DNA from: Fragum whitleyi
Lineage: Eukaryota; Mollusca; Bivalvia; Cardiida; Cardiidae
DNA length: 64,000 nucleotides
Assembly (NCBI GenBank): GCA_948146395.1
Contig: OX411549.1
Coordinates: 31,456,693-31,520,692, forward strand
Direction of reading: 5' to 3'
Both the position numbers and the translations under genes were made by a program. This document shows positions 35,308 through 45,892 of the stretch, piece after piece. Position 1 is the first letter of the stretch. Every line of letters starts with the position of its first letter. Below the pieces are notes generated by a model that saw nothing but the letters and a program-made list of their open reading frames with translations, did not search any database and had not been told where the DNA came from.

Positions 35308-35632
35308 TTTATCTTATAACTATACAAGTATCCGTATGATAACAACCCGTATGATATTTTTTATGATACATGTATCACATAGTTATTTTTAGAACAATAA
35401 TATCATACAGTTATTTTTAGAAACTAGCATTTAAGTTAGAAACATCGACTAAAACAAGACAAAAAGAGGTTATAAGATAAATATAATACGTACTAAGTGT
35501 ATTGTATGAAAAAATATCTAACTCGGTTGTGAGAATTGGTAATTGTCTCGGCAGAGCCTCGACAATGATCAATTCTCCCAACCTCGTTAGATATTTTTTT
35601 CCATACAAAACACTAAGTACGTATTATATATA
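35308..35632 (-). mobile_element. Palindrome-headed MITE (GTGTATTGTATGA family), copy 2
   Basis: Reverse-orientation copy. The body comes first (TTATCTTATAACTATACAAG ... AGAGGTTATAAGATAA), followed by the palindromic head (TACGTACTAAGTGTATTGTA, TGAGAATTGGTAATTGTC, then GACAATGATCAATTCTC and ACACTAAGTACGTATTA). Within 4.4 kb of two other copies. Confidence 0.75.
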
Positions 35633-36119
35633 AGTATCGTTAATTTCGTTCATTTCGTTCTATTCTTTTCCGAAACAATTCCAAAACCATTCATGTTGTA
35701 AATTCTGAGCAGTTTGTACGTGTACATGGATAACTCTTTTTCTCTTCTGTAGGAGATTTAAATATCTATTAGTTCTGATATTTTGAATTTAGAAAAAAAA
35801 ATTCTAGCTTCTAAAAATTACCACCAATTACAATAAAAGAAATAAAGAAAAGAAACCGTGACAGATCCGTTCTTTCCTAGTACATTATGGTCCGACGAAA
35901 ACGGTAGGAACTAGGTAAAATTAAGTTAATAGCTGAGAAATTGACTAGACTAATGGTTTGGGGTGAAATGAAATAATTGAGGCAAGTTTTGAATAAAATT
36001 CAGTGGAGATAATACAATGTCGATAATTTCGGCCAATTGACAAAATAAACGATAATTTATTACCTCGTTTTCATAAAAATCTAAATACTTTTCTGTTTGT
36101 GTATCTTCAGCGACAAATT
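35633..36119. other. AT-rich intergenic DNA, no feature seen
   Basis: No exon or structured element recognised. Confidence 0.4.
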
Positions 36120-36345
36120 AGACGTTTTAAAGTCCACACCAGCCAATTAAATTTTGTGATGTTTAATGAAATCGATTAAAATGAATTGTTGATCGCTTTG
36201 AACGATTTCGGATCCTTTTTTAATAATATCGGAGCTCGTTTGAATAATTTGAGTGGGTGTTTTGAATGTTTAAAATGAGGAGCTGAGTGGGTGATTTCGA
36301 ATGCTTTGGATCGCTATGAGTGTCAATTAAATGATGTTACTAGCT
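36120..36345 (-). repeat. Dispersed repeat (CATTCAAA family), copy 5, reverse
   Basis: Reads as the complement of the family: GAGTGGGTGTTTTGAATG and GAGTGGGTGATTTCGAATGC correspond to CATTC...CACTCA blocks on the other strand, and AGTCCACACCAGCCAAT matches ATTGGCTGGTTTGGA at 45121. Confidence 0.5.
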
Positions 36346-36354
36346 ATAAGTAGT

Positions 36355-36620
36355 TCAAGGGCGTAGCTCCCATTACGAACATAACGCAAGTGCGTAATAG
36401 AAATAAATCCTCTTTCGAAAAATGTCGTTGACGAAAGATCATAACATCGAGACTACAGGTTATTTAAGCTGAGGTTTCGATTTTTTTTATTCAGCAACGC
36501 TCAAATCTTAAAAGGGGGGCGGACAAATGACATTCATCTTTTGTCACAGTACACAAGTTCTTTACCCTATATATTCTTTGCTGGTCGTTTTATGGGTGCG
36601 TAAAATTTTAAAATCCTTGT
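36355..36620 (+). repeat. Dispersed repeat (AAGGGCGTAGC family), copy 1
   Basis: Matches 61860-62110 in the same direction: TCAAGGGCGTAGC.CCCATTACG, CGCAAGTGCGT, GTCGTTGACGAAAGATCAT (versus ATCGTTGATAATTGATCAT), GACATTCATCTTTTGTCACA, ACCCTATATATTCTTTG and GGGTGCGTA. No coding capacity. Confidence 0.65.
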
Positions 36621-36957
36621 TAAACCTATGTAGACTAACATATTTTTGTAAAAAAAAATTGATTTCGGTGGAGGTCAATCAGAAGAGATGAATGATCATT
36701 TAGATTCAGAAAACCTGAATTAGTGCAAATAGCTTGAACCCTTTTCAGCCTGCTTTACGCACTTACCAGATGGTCCCTGTTTGTAAGATGGTTGCCATTA
36801 CATTATTTAGCATTCGGAACATAACTCGCCCATTTCCGTAAACTGCAACATACCTAAGATGTATGTAAGGCGGATGGGTATGTAACAAAATCGTGCATTT
36901 TGTTAGGCGGAAACAATGTAAGAAAAAATAGCACTGTATACTTATATCTTTTACAGT
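36621..36957. other. Intergenic DNA, no gene seen
   Basis: Contains the recurring ACCAGATGGTCCC phrase near 36764. Nothing else is assigned. Confidence 0.35.
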
Positions 36958-37034
36958 AAATAACGGCTGAAAAATCTTAATTTTTGAGAATGACGAATCA
37001 TTCTCAAAAATTAAGTTTTTTTCAGCCGTTATTT
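36958..37034. repeat. Long perfect-type hairpin
   Basis: AAATAACGGCTGAAAAA plus TTAATTTTTGAGAATGA is followed by a CGAA loop (36993-36996) and the mirror TCATTCTCAAAAATTAA plus TTTTTCAGCCGTTATTT. The arms are ~36 bp with only a 2-3-base internal mismatch. No second copy was seen in the window. Confidence 0.85.
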
Positions 37035-37526
37035 AAGAATCTAATGATATTCATATTAGGATACATTGGTTTCACGTCAGTGACTAAAACGAGTAGCGTT
37101 GGTGACGTCGAATGTTTTCAGTCACAGTTTCGAGGGCTTACGCCATTTTAACTGACGTCATCGAGTTTTTCCAAGGTTTTCCCCTTATTTTTTTAAAAAT
37201 AGTCCGTCTATGTACATCCGAGGTTGATCGTGAGATTAGCCGAGTGGTGTTCCGAATGCATTATTTAGTTGTGGTTATCGTGACGTGTCGCGGCTTTTCA
37301 ATGTTTGTTTGATAATTCTAAAAAAATCCGTTAACTGGCCATCGTCAACCGGAAACTATTCTATTGACCCTTTTAACCTTCTATCCTTTTATACGAAATA
37401 AGTAACACTTTTTAAATGGTAATTCCTATTCCTCTATTCTTTTGAATTGGTGACATGCATACGATGAGAATTTCGTTTTCTTAATGGCTTCCCTTGTTGC
37501 CATAGCGATCAGCCACGAAAGACATC
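37035..37526. other. Intergenic DNA, no gene seen
   Basis: An open frame at 37112-37312 has no recognisable family motif. No structured repeat is seen. Confidence 0.35.
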
Positions 37527-37600
37527 AAACCCTGCGTTCAAAGCGGGGTATAATTGGCAAATTGTTAGTACCGTTTTGTCACCATGAACGCAGGGCTGGT
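37527..37600 (+). repeat. Short element with CCCTGCGTTCA inverted ends
   Basis: CCCTGCGTTCAAAGCGGGGT ... CACCATGAACGCAGGG. The ends CCCTGCGTTCA/TGAACGCAGGG are inverted repeats, and the interior TATAATTGGCAAATTGTTAG matches the block at 32518-32540. Confidence 0.55.
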
Positions 37601-37874
37601 TTTTCACAGTCGCGGTTTATCTGACATCCTAAGATTCTGAATGCTAGGTTAAACGTACCAAAACGTTCTTAACGTTGAACGAAACTGTTCCTCGATGTTG
37701 TTTAAGACTACATTTAGTTGATCTTAGCCTGTGATAAATGCAGAAAATATCAGTATTTTGTTATTGCTGCGTTTGCAATACGTTTAAAGATGAGATAAAT
37801 ATTCTTTTTTCCAATGAGTTTTCAGTTGAGTACAAGTGATGTTTTTTATATACATATAATATTAGGCACAAATA

Positions 37875-38174
37875 TATATAATACATAATTAGTGTTTTGT
37901 ATGAAAAAAAAATCTTACGAGGTTGGGAGAATTGATAATTGTCGAGGCTCTGCAGAGACAATAATCAATTCTCACAACCGAGTTAGATATTTTTCATACA
38001 ATACCTAAGTACGTATTACATTTATCTTATAACCTCTATTTGTCTTGTTTTCGTAGATATTTCAAACTGAAATGCAAGTTTCTAAAAATAACCGCATAAA
38101 AATAACTATGTGATAACATAAAAATACCATACGGGATGTTATCACACAGATATTTGTGTAGCTATAAGATAAAA
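37875..38174 (+). mobile_element. Palindrome-headed MITE (GTGTATTGTATGA family), copy 3
   Basis: The head palindrome is centred on CTCTGCAGAG (about 37949-37958): GAGAATTGATAATTGTCGAG mirrored by ACAATAATCAATTCTC. The body TTATCTTATAACCTCTATTT ... GTGTAGCTATAAGATAA follows. The body contains an extra inner inverted repeat (TGTGATAACAT/ATGTTATCACA). Confidence 0.75.
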
Positions 38175-38756
38175 GTTTAACTAGATCTACTAGATAACTC
38201 TTACTTAGATATACGTCAGTCACAATGTTTTTTGTCTTCGAATGCCATTATTTGAAATGGGTTATTGACCTCATATATCTTTATTATGTAATATGAATCG
38301 ACAAATGCTAGAACCACTATGCAATGAATTAATGTTTGTTGTTGTATGTTACGATTTTGATCAATAAAGCGGGCTTGCCGAACATTCTTCCTATTTAAGA
38401 CTCGGTTAAGGTCAGCTTGTTGGAAAATCTCTCTACAGATACGAAATATTCTTGAATTACTGCCAGATAAATTATATCGCGCTACTGCCTTGTTGACAAC
38501 GCGGGGAAATCCGTCGCACTTCATATCTGTATAAAATGCAAAAGGTTTTATGGGAAACTCCCCGACGACAGATTTGCAAGTCCTGTGTTGTATGAACTAC
38601 GAAATCCCTCATTCCCCTTTCTTGACTCTCTATCGCTATTTGATCAGTGAGGAATTGAAATTTTTAATTTTTAGCATGTAGCTTTGAATTTATTATTTGA
38701 TCTAGAATTAAAATACTTCTTAGATCTCAAGGATTGCCATTATAAGGGCCGAGTGT
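38175..38756. other. Intergenic DNA with an unassigned open frame
   Basis: A minus-strand frame (38524-38216, 102 aa, ATG preceded by a plausible TTTATACAG acceptor) is open but has no known motif. It cannot be joined in phase to the frame at 39022. I do not call it a gene. Confidence 0.25.
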
Positions 38757-38889
38757 ATTTTTCACTGCGTTTATTGGAGCATAAAGTGCAATTGCCTTAG
38801 CATATGACTTAAACATGACGCCCTATGGGCGTTATTTGCAAGGTGCAAAGACAATCGCACTTTATACTCCAATAATCGCAGTGAATAAT
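38757..38889. mobile_element. Short palindromic MITE
   Basis: TTCACTGCGTTTATTGGAGC, then ATAAAGTGCAATTG, is mirrored by CAATCGCACTTTATACTCCA, then ATAATCGCAGTGAATAA. The centre has ACGCCCTATGGGCGT. The whole ~133 bp can fold on itself. Non-coding. Confidence 0.75.
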
Positions 38890-40721
38890 AAACCCATCCA
38901 TAATTTGGTGACATTCCACATGCTGCACTTTCTCCAACCCCTGGTTCTACTTTAACGCGACTTACTTCCTTATTTATATAACCAGATAAATCTGCCACGT
39001 AAAAACATTTTTCATCCAGCATGGCGAATACCGTAACGATATTTGTATATTACCGCAACTTCGAAGACAACTCTAGTCTATAGACAGCGTATAATCTCCG
39101 ATAAGAAAAAGCGGAAACAGGTTCGAGAGGTTGAGCTTGCTACACTTTCGACGAAGCGATGTTAATCGGCGTCAACATTGCAGTTCATTGATCAGATACC
39201 GATAATTTAATTTTAACAAAGTGGAAAGACGTATGAGCTTTACATTCATCGATTTACATTTAATATATTAAGGTGTTTTTCGTCTTAATTGAATTATGTA
39301 TTCAATGTTAAAGAACTAAAAGAACTTGTTTTGAAGTATAGAACAATTTGTATATCTTATCAAATAAAGGTAAATGAAACAAATAGTCACAAAGAAAAAA
39401 GGATTGCAACATCCTATTTTCATTAAAGTAGTTGTAGGCATAGGCAACCTTTAGGAACTGTGCGCATTAAATACACAAGAAGATATTGTCAGTAAACCGT
39501 AATATCTCTGATAAAACGGAAAAAAGACATTATTTACCCAAGTCAGCGATTTCATGCAAATTTGGGCTTTGTAACATGAATATGATTGTCCTCAAAACTT
39601 CTTACATGATTAACTATGGCTTCATCGACTTAGCTAGATGAGATTTAAAACTGGTCATTATCTCTAATCCAAGAGTAACCATCGCGATAACTGTACAGTC
39701 AATATCGTGTATACTTACAAGTACATATATTCACGACACTCACTCTTCTCCTCTTACCCAAGATCAGACGTCTATATGAATGTCGCCATTGTTATTGCAG
39801 CATCTATCAAAATTGTGGCGGATTTTTAATTGGAAATACCATTTCACATATTAGGCAACCATAATAAGGCCTGACACGCACTTTATGAAAGTTCTTTTAT
39901 ATCTGCATATTTTAGATGTTGCAATACTTTTTTCTTTGTGTATATTTGAACGAAGTGTGTGTTTTTTTCTCATATGTCATTCAAAACTTGCTCATCACAC
40001 CCTCTCAATGTCATTCTGAACTAATTCCCTCACCACTTCCCTATTTACATCGCTTCATACCTACATGAAAGTATTCGGTAAATGTCAAGGCCTTAAATAG
40101 GCAAAAAGGAGAAATTTAACCTAACACTTTGCATTTAATAAATTCGTAATACGGATTTCACTGCCTGGGTAAATGAGAATTTGTTCTCCTGCGGCTCGGT
40201 TGACATCATTTTTTCAGACCGAGAATAAAACGTCATATACCCCGGCAAGAAACCCTATAACTAATATTATCTTGGGATTTCTTTAAGAAAAGCGCGTTGT
40301 ATTAGCTTGCAAATTATCACGATCCCACAATCGGGTGTCCTAAAATCACAGCTACAAATGTTGATTGAACTTATTCATTATTCAGTCATAGTCCTGAGCT
40401 TGAGAGCAGCCCTACGTTCAGAATTTAAAATTAAAAAAAAGCGTTTGCAGACGTTTGAAAATAATATACAAGTATGCACATGAGTATACGTGCAAAGTGA
40501 GGTTTCATGTATCGAAATCTTGGCGAACGTTTTAACGCATGGCCGCTGTGCGTTGGAATTGGCTTTTACTAGGCCTTCATACATTTATGTTTAAAGAGAA
40601 TAAAAAAACACAACATAGGTTTACTTCTTTTTTCTTCAATCGCTGATAGGCTACTAATAAGATATCTAAAAAGACTGTTAACGTTAAAAAAGTAGATTTT
40701 GTCATTTTGAACAAAATTAAG
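38890..40721. other. 3' flank of HSPA12-like gene and intergenic DNA
   Basis: Downstream of the Hsp70-like stop codon. No supported gene. A minus-strand frame starting 39022 is open for ~45 codons before running into the palindromic MITE but has no recognised motif. Confidence 0.35.
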
Positions 40722-41794
40722 TCAACCTAAGAAGTCAAAAACACCTTCGGTGATATTTCCTGACGAAATTTCCGTAACCGTGGCGGAAACCTCCGATCCT
40801 CCAAATTTCAGTTTGATATCAAATAGCCGTTCTTCTCTTGGGATAGATGTATTAGAAATTGGTACCACAAGTTTACCGAGTTTAATGCATTTTGGGTCAT
40901 CAACAACCCGCGGAGTTTCATGGCTCCCATCAACTGCATAAAGCCGAATGCAGATCTCCCTTTGGTCGTCTCGAACTGGTACACTTGTTGAGAGCTTTAC
41001 ATAATGGTCTTCTGGGATAATCTGACCATAATGTATCAAGGGTTTGAATGCATGGACCCGTGCGACCCCGTCAGGATACAATATCTTCTCTGTGTTGTGG
41101 AAACTTTCATCGAATTCTCGAATTTCCTTTTTCCCATATGTATATCTAACGACTCTTTGCTCTATAATTGAAGGATTGTATCCAAACGCGACAGCGCCTT
41201 TAATCACAACAAGGCCAGCCTCGTTCGGTACAATGATTTTTACGTGCGGGCATGCTGTGATTATGCAATTTTGTATCATTTCAGATTCACCAAAACCACC
41301 AACAAGAAGAATGGCTTTCGACTTTTGAACCTCTGGATCCTCAAACATTTTTGTAATTATGTTCTGGAGACGTTGTGTCACATGACTGAAGAATTTGGTT
41401 TTGCAGATATCTGCATTTATTCGAATCTTGTTTCCAAAGCCAACTTTGATGTCGTTGGCATAAATTGAAGCTATTATTGTTTCTTTCATTGATGTTCCCA
41501 CAATGTCTCTGTGTACATCTACAAACGTATTTGGAAAGCTAACAGTAAATTGACTTTCATTCTCTGGTGTTATTTTTCTTTTATTAATTTCGAATTGGCG
41601 AATTAATTCAATATACTCTCCATAATATCTTTTCTTGAATTCAATCCAAGTTTTAGCACCAAATATTTCTTCAATAAATTTTTCAAAAGCATCATCAACA
41701 CTGCTACCACCAATAGCATCCCCTTTTACGGCGGTTATCTCTTTAAGATGACTTTTGTGTAATATTTCATGGCAGCATATATCTACTGTTCCGC
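40722..41794 (-). CDS. HSPA12A/B-like Hsp70-family protein, exon 4 (last)
   Basis: Residues 225-581. The acceptor TTTTAG|GCGG joins to exon 3 inside the glycine run of the phosphate-2 motif (DCGGGTVD, residues 222-229). Continuing family features are CHEI, HLKEITAVKGDAIGGSSVDD, EFKKRYYGEY, FPNTFVDVHRDIVGTS and the adenosine-motif-like LLVGGFGESE near residue 388. These are followed by IVPNEAGLVVIKGAVAFGYN and a C-terminal DFLG. HSPA12 proteins are atypical Hsp70 relatives with an actin-like ATPase core but no classical substrate-binding domain; this product fits that length. It probably acts in the cytosol, with an unknown client. The family is known to be expanded in bivalves. Confidence 0.93.
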
Positions 41795-41917
41795 CTAAAA
41801 GATAACAAGCAGACAAAGGTTTCAGTGGCACAGACACATCAATATTATTGAAAGTATTATACGATACATCAATTGGTCAATTTTTCAAAATCGCCAAAAC
41901 ACGATCGATAATTAATT

Positions 41918-42155
41918 GAGCCTGTGCGTGACATTTCCAACAATTTGAAATTTCAGTGAAGTGCAAGCACTGGGTAGGTTAGTCAGCCACATACTGTAAA
42001 TTTAATGTTACCTAGTGGTCTACATATACTTGGAGACCTTATCTATCTACTAAACGCATAGTAAAGACTTTGGTCAGTCCGTGCGGATGCACAGGCTGGT
42101 CAGAGTCTTTGCTTTGCGCATATTTGAAAATGTTGGAAATCTTGCGCACAGGCTC
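41918..42155 (+). mobile_element. MITE, GAGCCTGTGCG family, copy 3
   Basis: 238 bp. The best-kept termini are GAGCCTGTGCGTGACATTTC at the left and GAAATCTTGCGCACAGGCTC at the right, with TTTCCAACAATTTGAAAT/ATTTGAAAATGTTGGAAA extending the inverted repeat. It has the same orientation as the 2994 copy and sits in intron 3 of the HSPA12-like gene. Confidence 0.8.
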
Positions 42156-42652
42156 AATTATTGTTAGCTTATACACTGTAGCAGTACAAGCTATTTTTTC
42201 AGATATTTCAGAATGTGCCTTCTTCAAGAAATAATACACAGAAATGTTCTTATTAAAATTTACATTCTTACTGTTCAGCCATATTGGAAAAAAAAATTTT
42301 GAGTGATTTAAAAATTGCTGGTTCCAATGTATCTATATCATACTCGTTAACGTCTGTTTACAAACATTCAAATATCGTTGTTTACCTATAGAAAATAGTT
42401 CAATTATGTTTTAAAAAAAATCAAACATTAGTCTGCAAACCTTTCCAAACACATGCTGGGGATTCTGTGCCACAAAGACTTTAAGTAACCTTGTAACAAA
42501 TAAGTGATACTTTTATTTGTTTTCTTTTTTTGTAGTTTTTTTTTTTTTAAATTTTAAATTGAATTTCATTTCTATTTTATTGTTTTCTGCATCTGCTATT
42601 AATTTTGATAATTCTGAAATTTGGAGAAACGAAAAACAGTAAAAATACAAAA
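42156..42652. other. HSPA12-like intron 3, middle
   Basis: AT-rich intron DNA with T/A homopolymers near 42290, 42412 and 42538. No other feature. Confidence 0.45.
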
Positions 42653-43048
42653 TATAGAGGATACTCGTTTGTTTCATGTAAGATCGATTTATATTCATTG
42701 AGTGAACAACAAAAGCTATATTTTCACGATTGGTGAAAATATAGCGTTTGTTGTTCACGAAATGAAATATTAATCGATCTTACTCGAAAAACAAACGATT
42801 ATTCTATTTCTTTATTGCAAATATGAGACAAAATGTGAAATTTCTAGGACATGTTTTTGTAAAGCGCGATATTTTGCACGTTATTGCTATGCAACGTTCA
42901 TTGTGACGTCACTTATTCCGCCCCGCATAGATGACCTCAGATAGGATGAAATGCATCAAGTTTTTGATAATTTCACTGCTTTTGCGGTGAGATTATCAAA
43001 TGTTCATCTACCGTTGTTTCTCGATAAACCATCGAAAAGCACTAAAGA
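42653..43048 (+). mobile_element. Palindrome-headed MITE (CGTTTGTTTCA family), copy 3
   Basis: Very close to the copy at 8551: palindromic head (GATCGATTTATATTCATT ... AATGAAATATTAATCGATC, centre TTTTCACGATTGGTGAAAA), then GCGATATTTTGCACGTTATT, GCTATGCAACGTTCATTGTG and TGCTTTTGCGGTGAGATTAT. It ends about 20 bp from the HSPA12-like exon 3 donor, so it nearly abuts a functional splice site. Confidence 0.8.
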
Positions 43049-43067
43049 AGTTCTTTTAACTACTTAC

Positions 43068-43215
43068 CCCCACAGTCGATGACCACGTATCTGTCACCAG
43101 TTTCTAAAGGGACCATATTCCCGTTGTCTGAATGACTAAACCGTAGGTCTCGGCAAAAAACAGAAGCAGCCTCGGGTTCCAGGACTATTGTCATGTTTTT
43201 ACTTTCCATTCCAGC
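43068..43215 (-). CDS. HSPA12A/B-like Hsp70-family protein, exon 3
   Basis: 148 bp, residues 176-224 plus one base. The acceptor is TTTGTAG|GCTGG and the donor TGTGGGG|GTAAGT. It encodes AGMESKNMTIVLEPEAASVF (the LEPEAAS motif is highly typical of HSPA12), CRDLRFSHSD, then GDRYVVIDCG leading into the phosphate-2 glycine run finished by exon 4. Too short to appear as a separate long frame, but phases on both sides fit exactly. Confidence 0.9.
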
Positions 43216-43866
43216 CTACAAATAAATTCATCAAGACGTTTTCGTAAATGCTTCAAAATTATCAATCCTCCTACTCTCTTATTTTTTTCTAGTGATCAAG
43301 CTTCTGTTACATTTAACTTAATTTAACTGTTATTCCTTTGTTTTTCTATAATGCTTTATTTCTACAGAAGAAAAGAAAACTGACATTAATAAAGAAGCCT
43401 AGATTTTAGAATATTCCGCAACCGATCTCCAGGATAACCTGCCTAATGACGACAATTTGTAATTCCAGTTGTCTAACTAAGTTACTGCAAAACAAACAGT
43501 TTAAGACTCATCGATTTTAATAGAAATTACAGAATTTTTTTCATCATGAGTAAAGATTGAAAATACACTGCAAAATATTGAAGAAAACATTGAGAAATAG
43601 AGAGAAATCGCTTGTACCAAGCAATGTCCCCTTTTTTCTCGATGTTTCACATCTTAATTTCTTTCAGTGAATAAAAATTCGGTTTGTGGGAAAATGGTTA
43701 AACACAAAGGTCAGAGCATTTATTATTTTTTGGGAAACAACATATTTAGTTTGTTTTACAAAAAACAAATTGTATTTTTCTTTAGAAATTAATTTTATGT
43801 CTATTGTCAATTTTATTTTTATTTAAGCAGGTTTTCCTGGAGATAGGCTCGCATAAATATACTTAC
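43216..43866. other. HSPA12-like intron 2
   Basis: AT-rich intron DNA with no recognised element. Confidence 0.5.
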
Positions 43867-44088
43867 ATTGACTGCAGCTTCTCGCATGAACTGTTTCGCT
43901 CTTTCACTCCAGATTGCCGGTACAGTTAACAACCAGCGTACCTCATTCGCTTCTAGAGGTCTTGTCATCTTTACGTTACTAGCTTTAAGCAGGTCGTCTT
44001 TTAAATATTTTATGGCTAATTCAAACACCTTAAGGGCATACAAACGTTTCCCTGTAGCATCTCTTAGGTAGGTGTTTCGACTGATAGT
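43867..44088 (-). CDS. HSPA12A/B-like Hsp70-family protein, exon 2
   Basis: 222 bp, residues 102-175, in phase 0 at both ends (acceptor TTTGTAG|ACTATC, donor GTCAAT|GTAAGT). It encodes LRDATGKRLYALKVFELAIK, then the family hallmark VRWLLTVPAIWSERAKQFMR and EAAV. The join from exon 1 (FKMMLYKQK) to this exon reproduces the HSPA12 order of FKM-L followed by the GK..ALEVFA-type helix with no gap, so no further exon is needed in the 18.6-kb first intron. Confidence 0.92.
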
Positions 44089-44393
44089 CTACAAAATTTC
44101 AATAAATGACAAAATCTTTTTTGGTATGTATGCAATCATTTTCTGGCATAGAAGAGGTTTTTTCCCATTTTAAAATCATGAAGTCATCAAAAAAGAAAAT
44201 AGTTCTAGGTTCAGAAATTGTAGTTAAAATATCGTGAATCATTCCCCTAAAAACAATTTTAATCACTTATTCATTTCTTACTAACAAATGGTCCAGCATA
44301 GCTGAAAATAACTGACGCGAGCCGGTGTCGAACACAAACGGACAAGTAATATAGAAATATTTGGTTAAAAAGACCGATGCGCTTAGCACTGAG

Positions 44394-44563
44394 CCAGGGG
44401 CCAGTTTCATCAAACATTTAAGATTTATTTTTGTCTTACTGATGACTTTCAACGACAACGATCATTTTACATAGGTATTGATAGATTGGTGATACGTGAT
44501 TTGTTTCCTAAATATGTGGTAAGTCATAAGCGTCTCAAATGTTTTGGTGAAACTGGCCCCAGG
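44394..44563. mobile_element. MITE with GGGGCCAGTTTCA termini
   Basis: CCAGGGGCCAGTTTCATCAA at the left and TTGGTGAAACTGGCCCCAGG at the right form ~26-bp terminal inverted repeats around ~120 bp of AT-rich DNA. It lies in HSPA12-like intron 1. CTTAGCACTGAGCCA before it resembles TAAGCACTGAGCTA near 44890, so it may be nested in another repeat. Confidence 0.8.
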
Positions 44564-45883
44564 TGTCGGGCATTGTATTTAAATATAAGATGCTATGCAG
44601 GACGATGAGAGTCTTCTCACCCGTACTCCCCCCCCCCCCCCCCCCCCCCGCCGCACACACATAGGAGTCATCATAATGAAGACGATTAAATCCTTTATTC
44701 AGAAATATGCTTTATGTACTATCGAACTTGGTTTAATTCCGACATAAATGGATCCATGGTCTTATCTTTAGACGAGTCCCCGCTTTACGAACAAACAGTC
44801 CGTAACTGAAGCAAAGCTGAAATTAATCGGGTCGGTGTACTCCCGCAGACATGTGATATTGAAATTCTTGGTTTATAAGACCAATGGGCTAAGCACTGAG
44901 CTAAAGAAAATCTTCCCTGGCGTAAGTGTCCGCTTTGTATTTAAAACTTAGAAACCATGCAATACGGTTAGAGTTGTCTCACGCAACAAATAGTCCCATT
45001 TATATGTTAATCCACTCATTCAAATCATTCAAAAAATTTCCGTACTCATTTAGAAACACTAAGAAAACTATCAAAACGGTCTATAAATCACCAAATACGA
45101 TCACATCTTTCAACAATTTTATTGGCTGGTTTGGATTTTAAAGCGTCTTTTAGGTCCATGAATACACACATATACGAAAGTCCATAATCATTCATCATGT
45201 CAATTTCACGATGTTCTTAACTGTACCGGCAAAGTTCAGCCCTTTTTATGTTAAATAACCAAGCTGCTATCGATTTGTTATAATTTTAGTCAGATAATCT
45301 GTTCTAAAACTCATTCAAGATTGAAGACTTTCTTTTATATTCTGCAGAACTAAAGTTAAGGGCCAGGGAAATGATCACTTGTCATTAATTGAAAATACAC
45401 TGCAACAATTCTTTTTTTTTCGCAATAATTGAATTCAATATTTTGACTTCCTAGAACTGAACTGAACAAAATTGCCAATAAAACATTTCTAAATGAAACC
45501 AAATCCCCCAAAGTACCTATCCCCCTTTCCTTGCGTAAAGCTGTAAAAAACCTGTTAACTTTGATAAGCTCAGGGTCGGGTGTGTAAACTATCTTCTAAG
45601 GGGCAATCATTGTTTTAAGGAAACAATATGTTAGCACTGTTCTGCGGTCGCTGTTTGTGAGTTGCTATCCACATCATTTGCAAATATGGAAGCACTGACT
45701 TACACGAGCTGGTGTAAGTTTTTTCCCCACCCGTCACCGAACGGTATCCAAGGGATCAATCTTTAACAACAAGTCAGTTGATCGGACACAAGGGTTCATC
45801 TATACCTTTATTGAGCTTATGTTGAGAAGCATTTAGAGAAATTAAGTGTGATATGGGATCATAAAATACGCTTTTTGATGTGA
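44564..45883. other. HSPA12-like intron 1, left of the large element
   Basis: A C22-type homopolymer lies at about 44628-44649. The 44985-45165 block (CCACTCATTCAAATCATTCA, ATTGGCTGGTTTGGATTTTA) belongs to the CATTCAAA repeat family. Otherwise ordinary AT-rich intron DNA. Confidence 0.5.
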
Positions 45884-45892
45884 TCTTGAATA
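45884..45892. repeat. Left 9-bp target-site duplication of the large element
   Basis: TCTTGAATA immediately before the terminal AGGTCCGTGAAG. The identical 9 bp follow the right terminus at 61461-61469. The flanking bases beyond (GTGA on the left, ACAG on the right) do not match, as expected for a target-site duplication. Confidence 0.85.

Noticed and set aside
38216..39022. Small two-exon gene on the minus strand
   Set aside because: The best donor (GTAAGT near 38960) and acceptor (TTTATACAG near 38526) do not join in a common phase, one frame runs into a palindromic MITE, and no family motif is recognisable.
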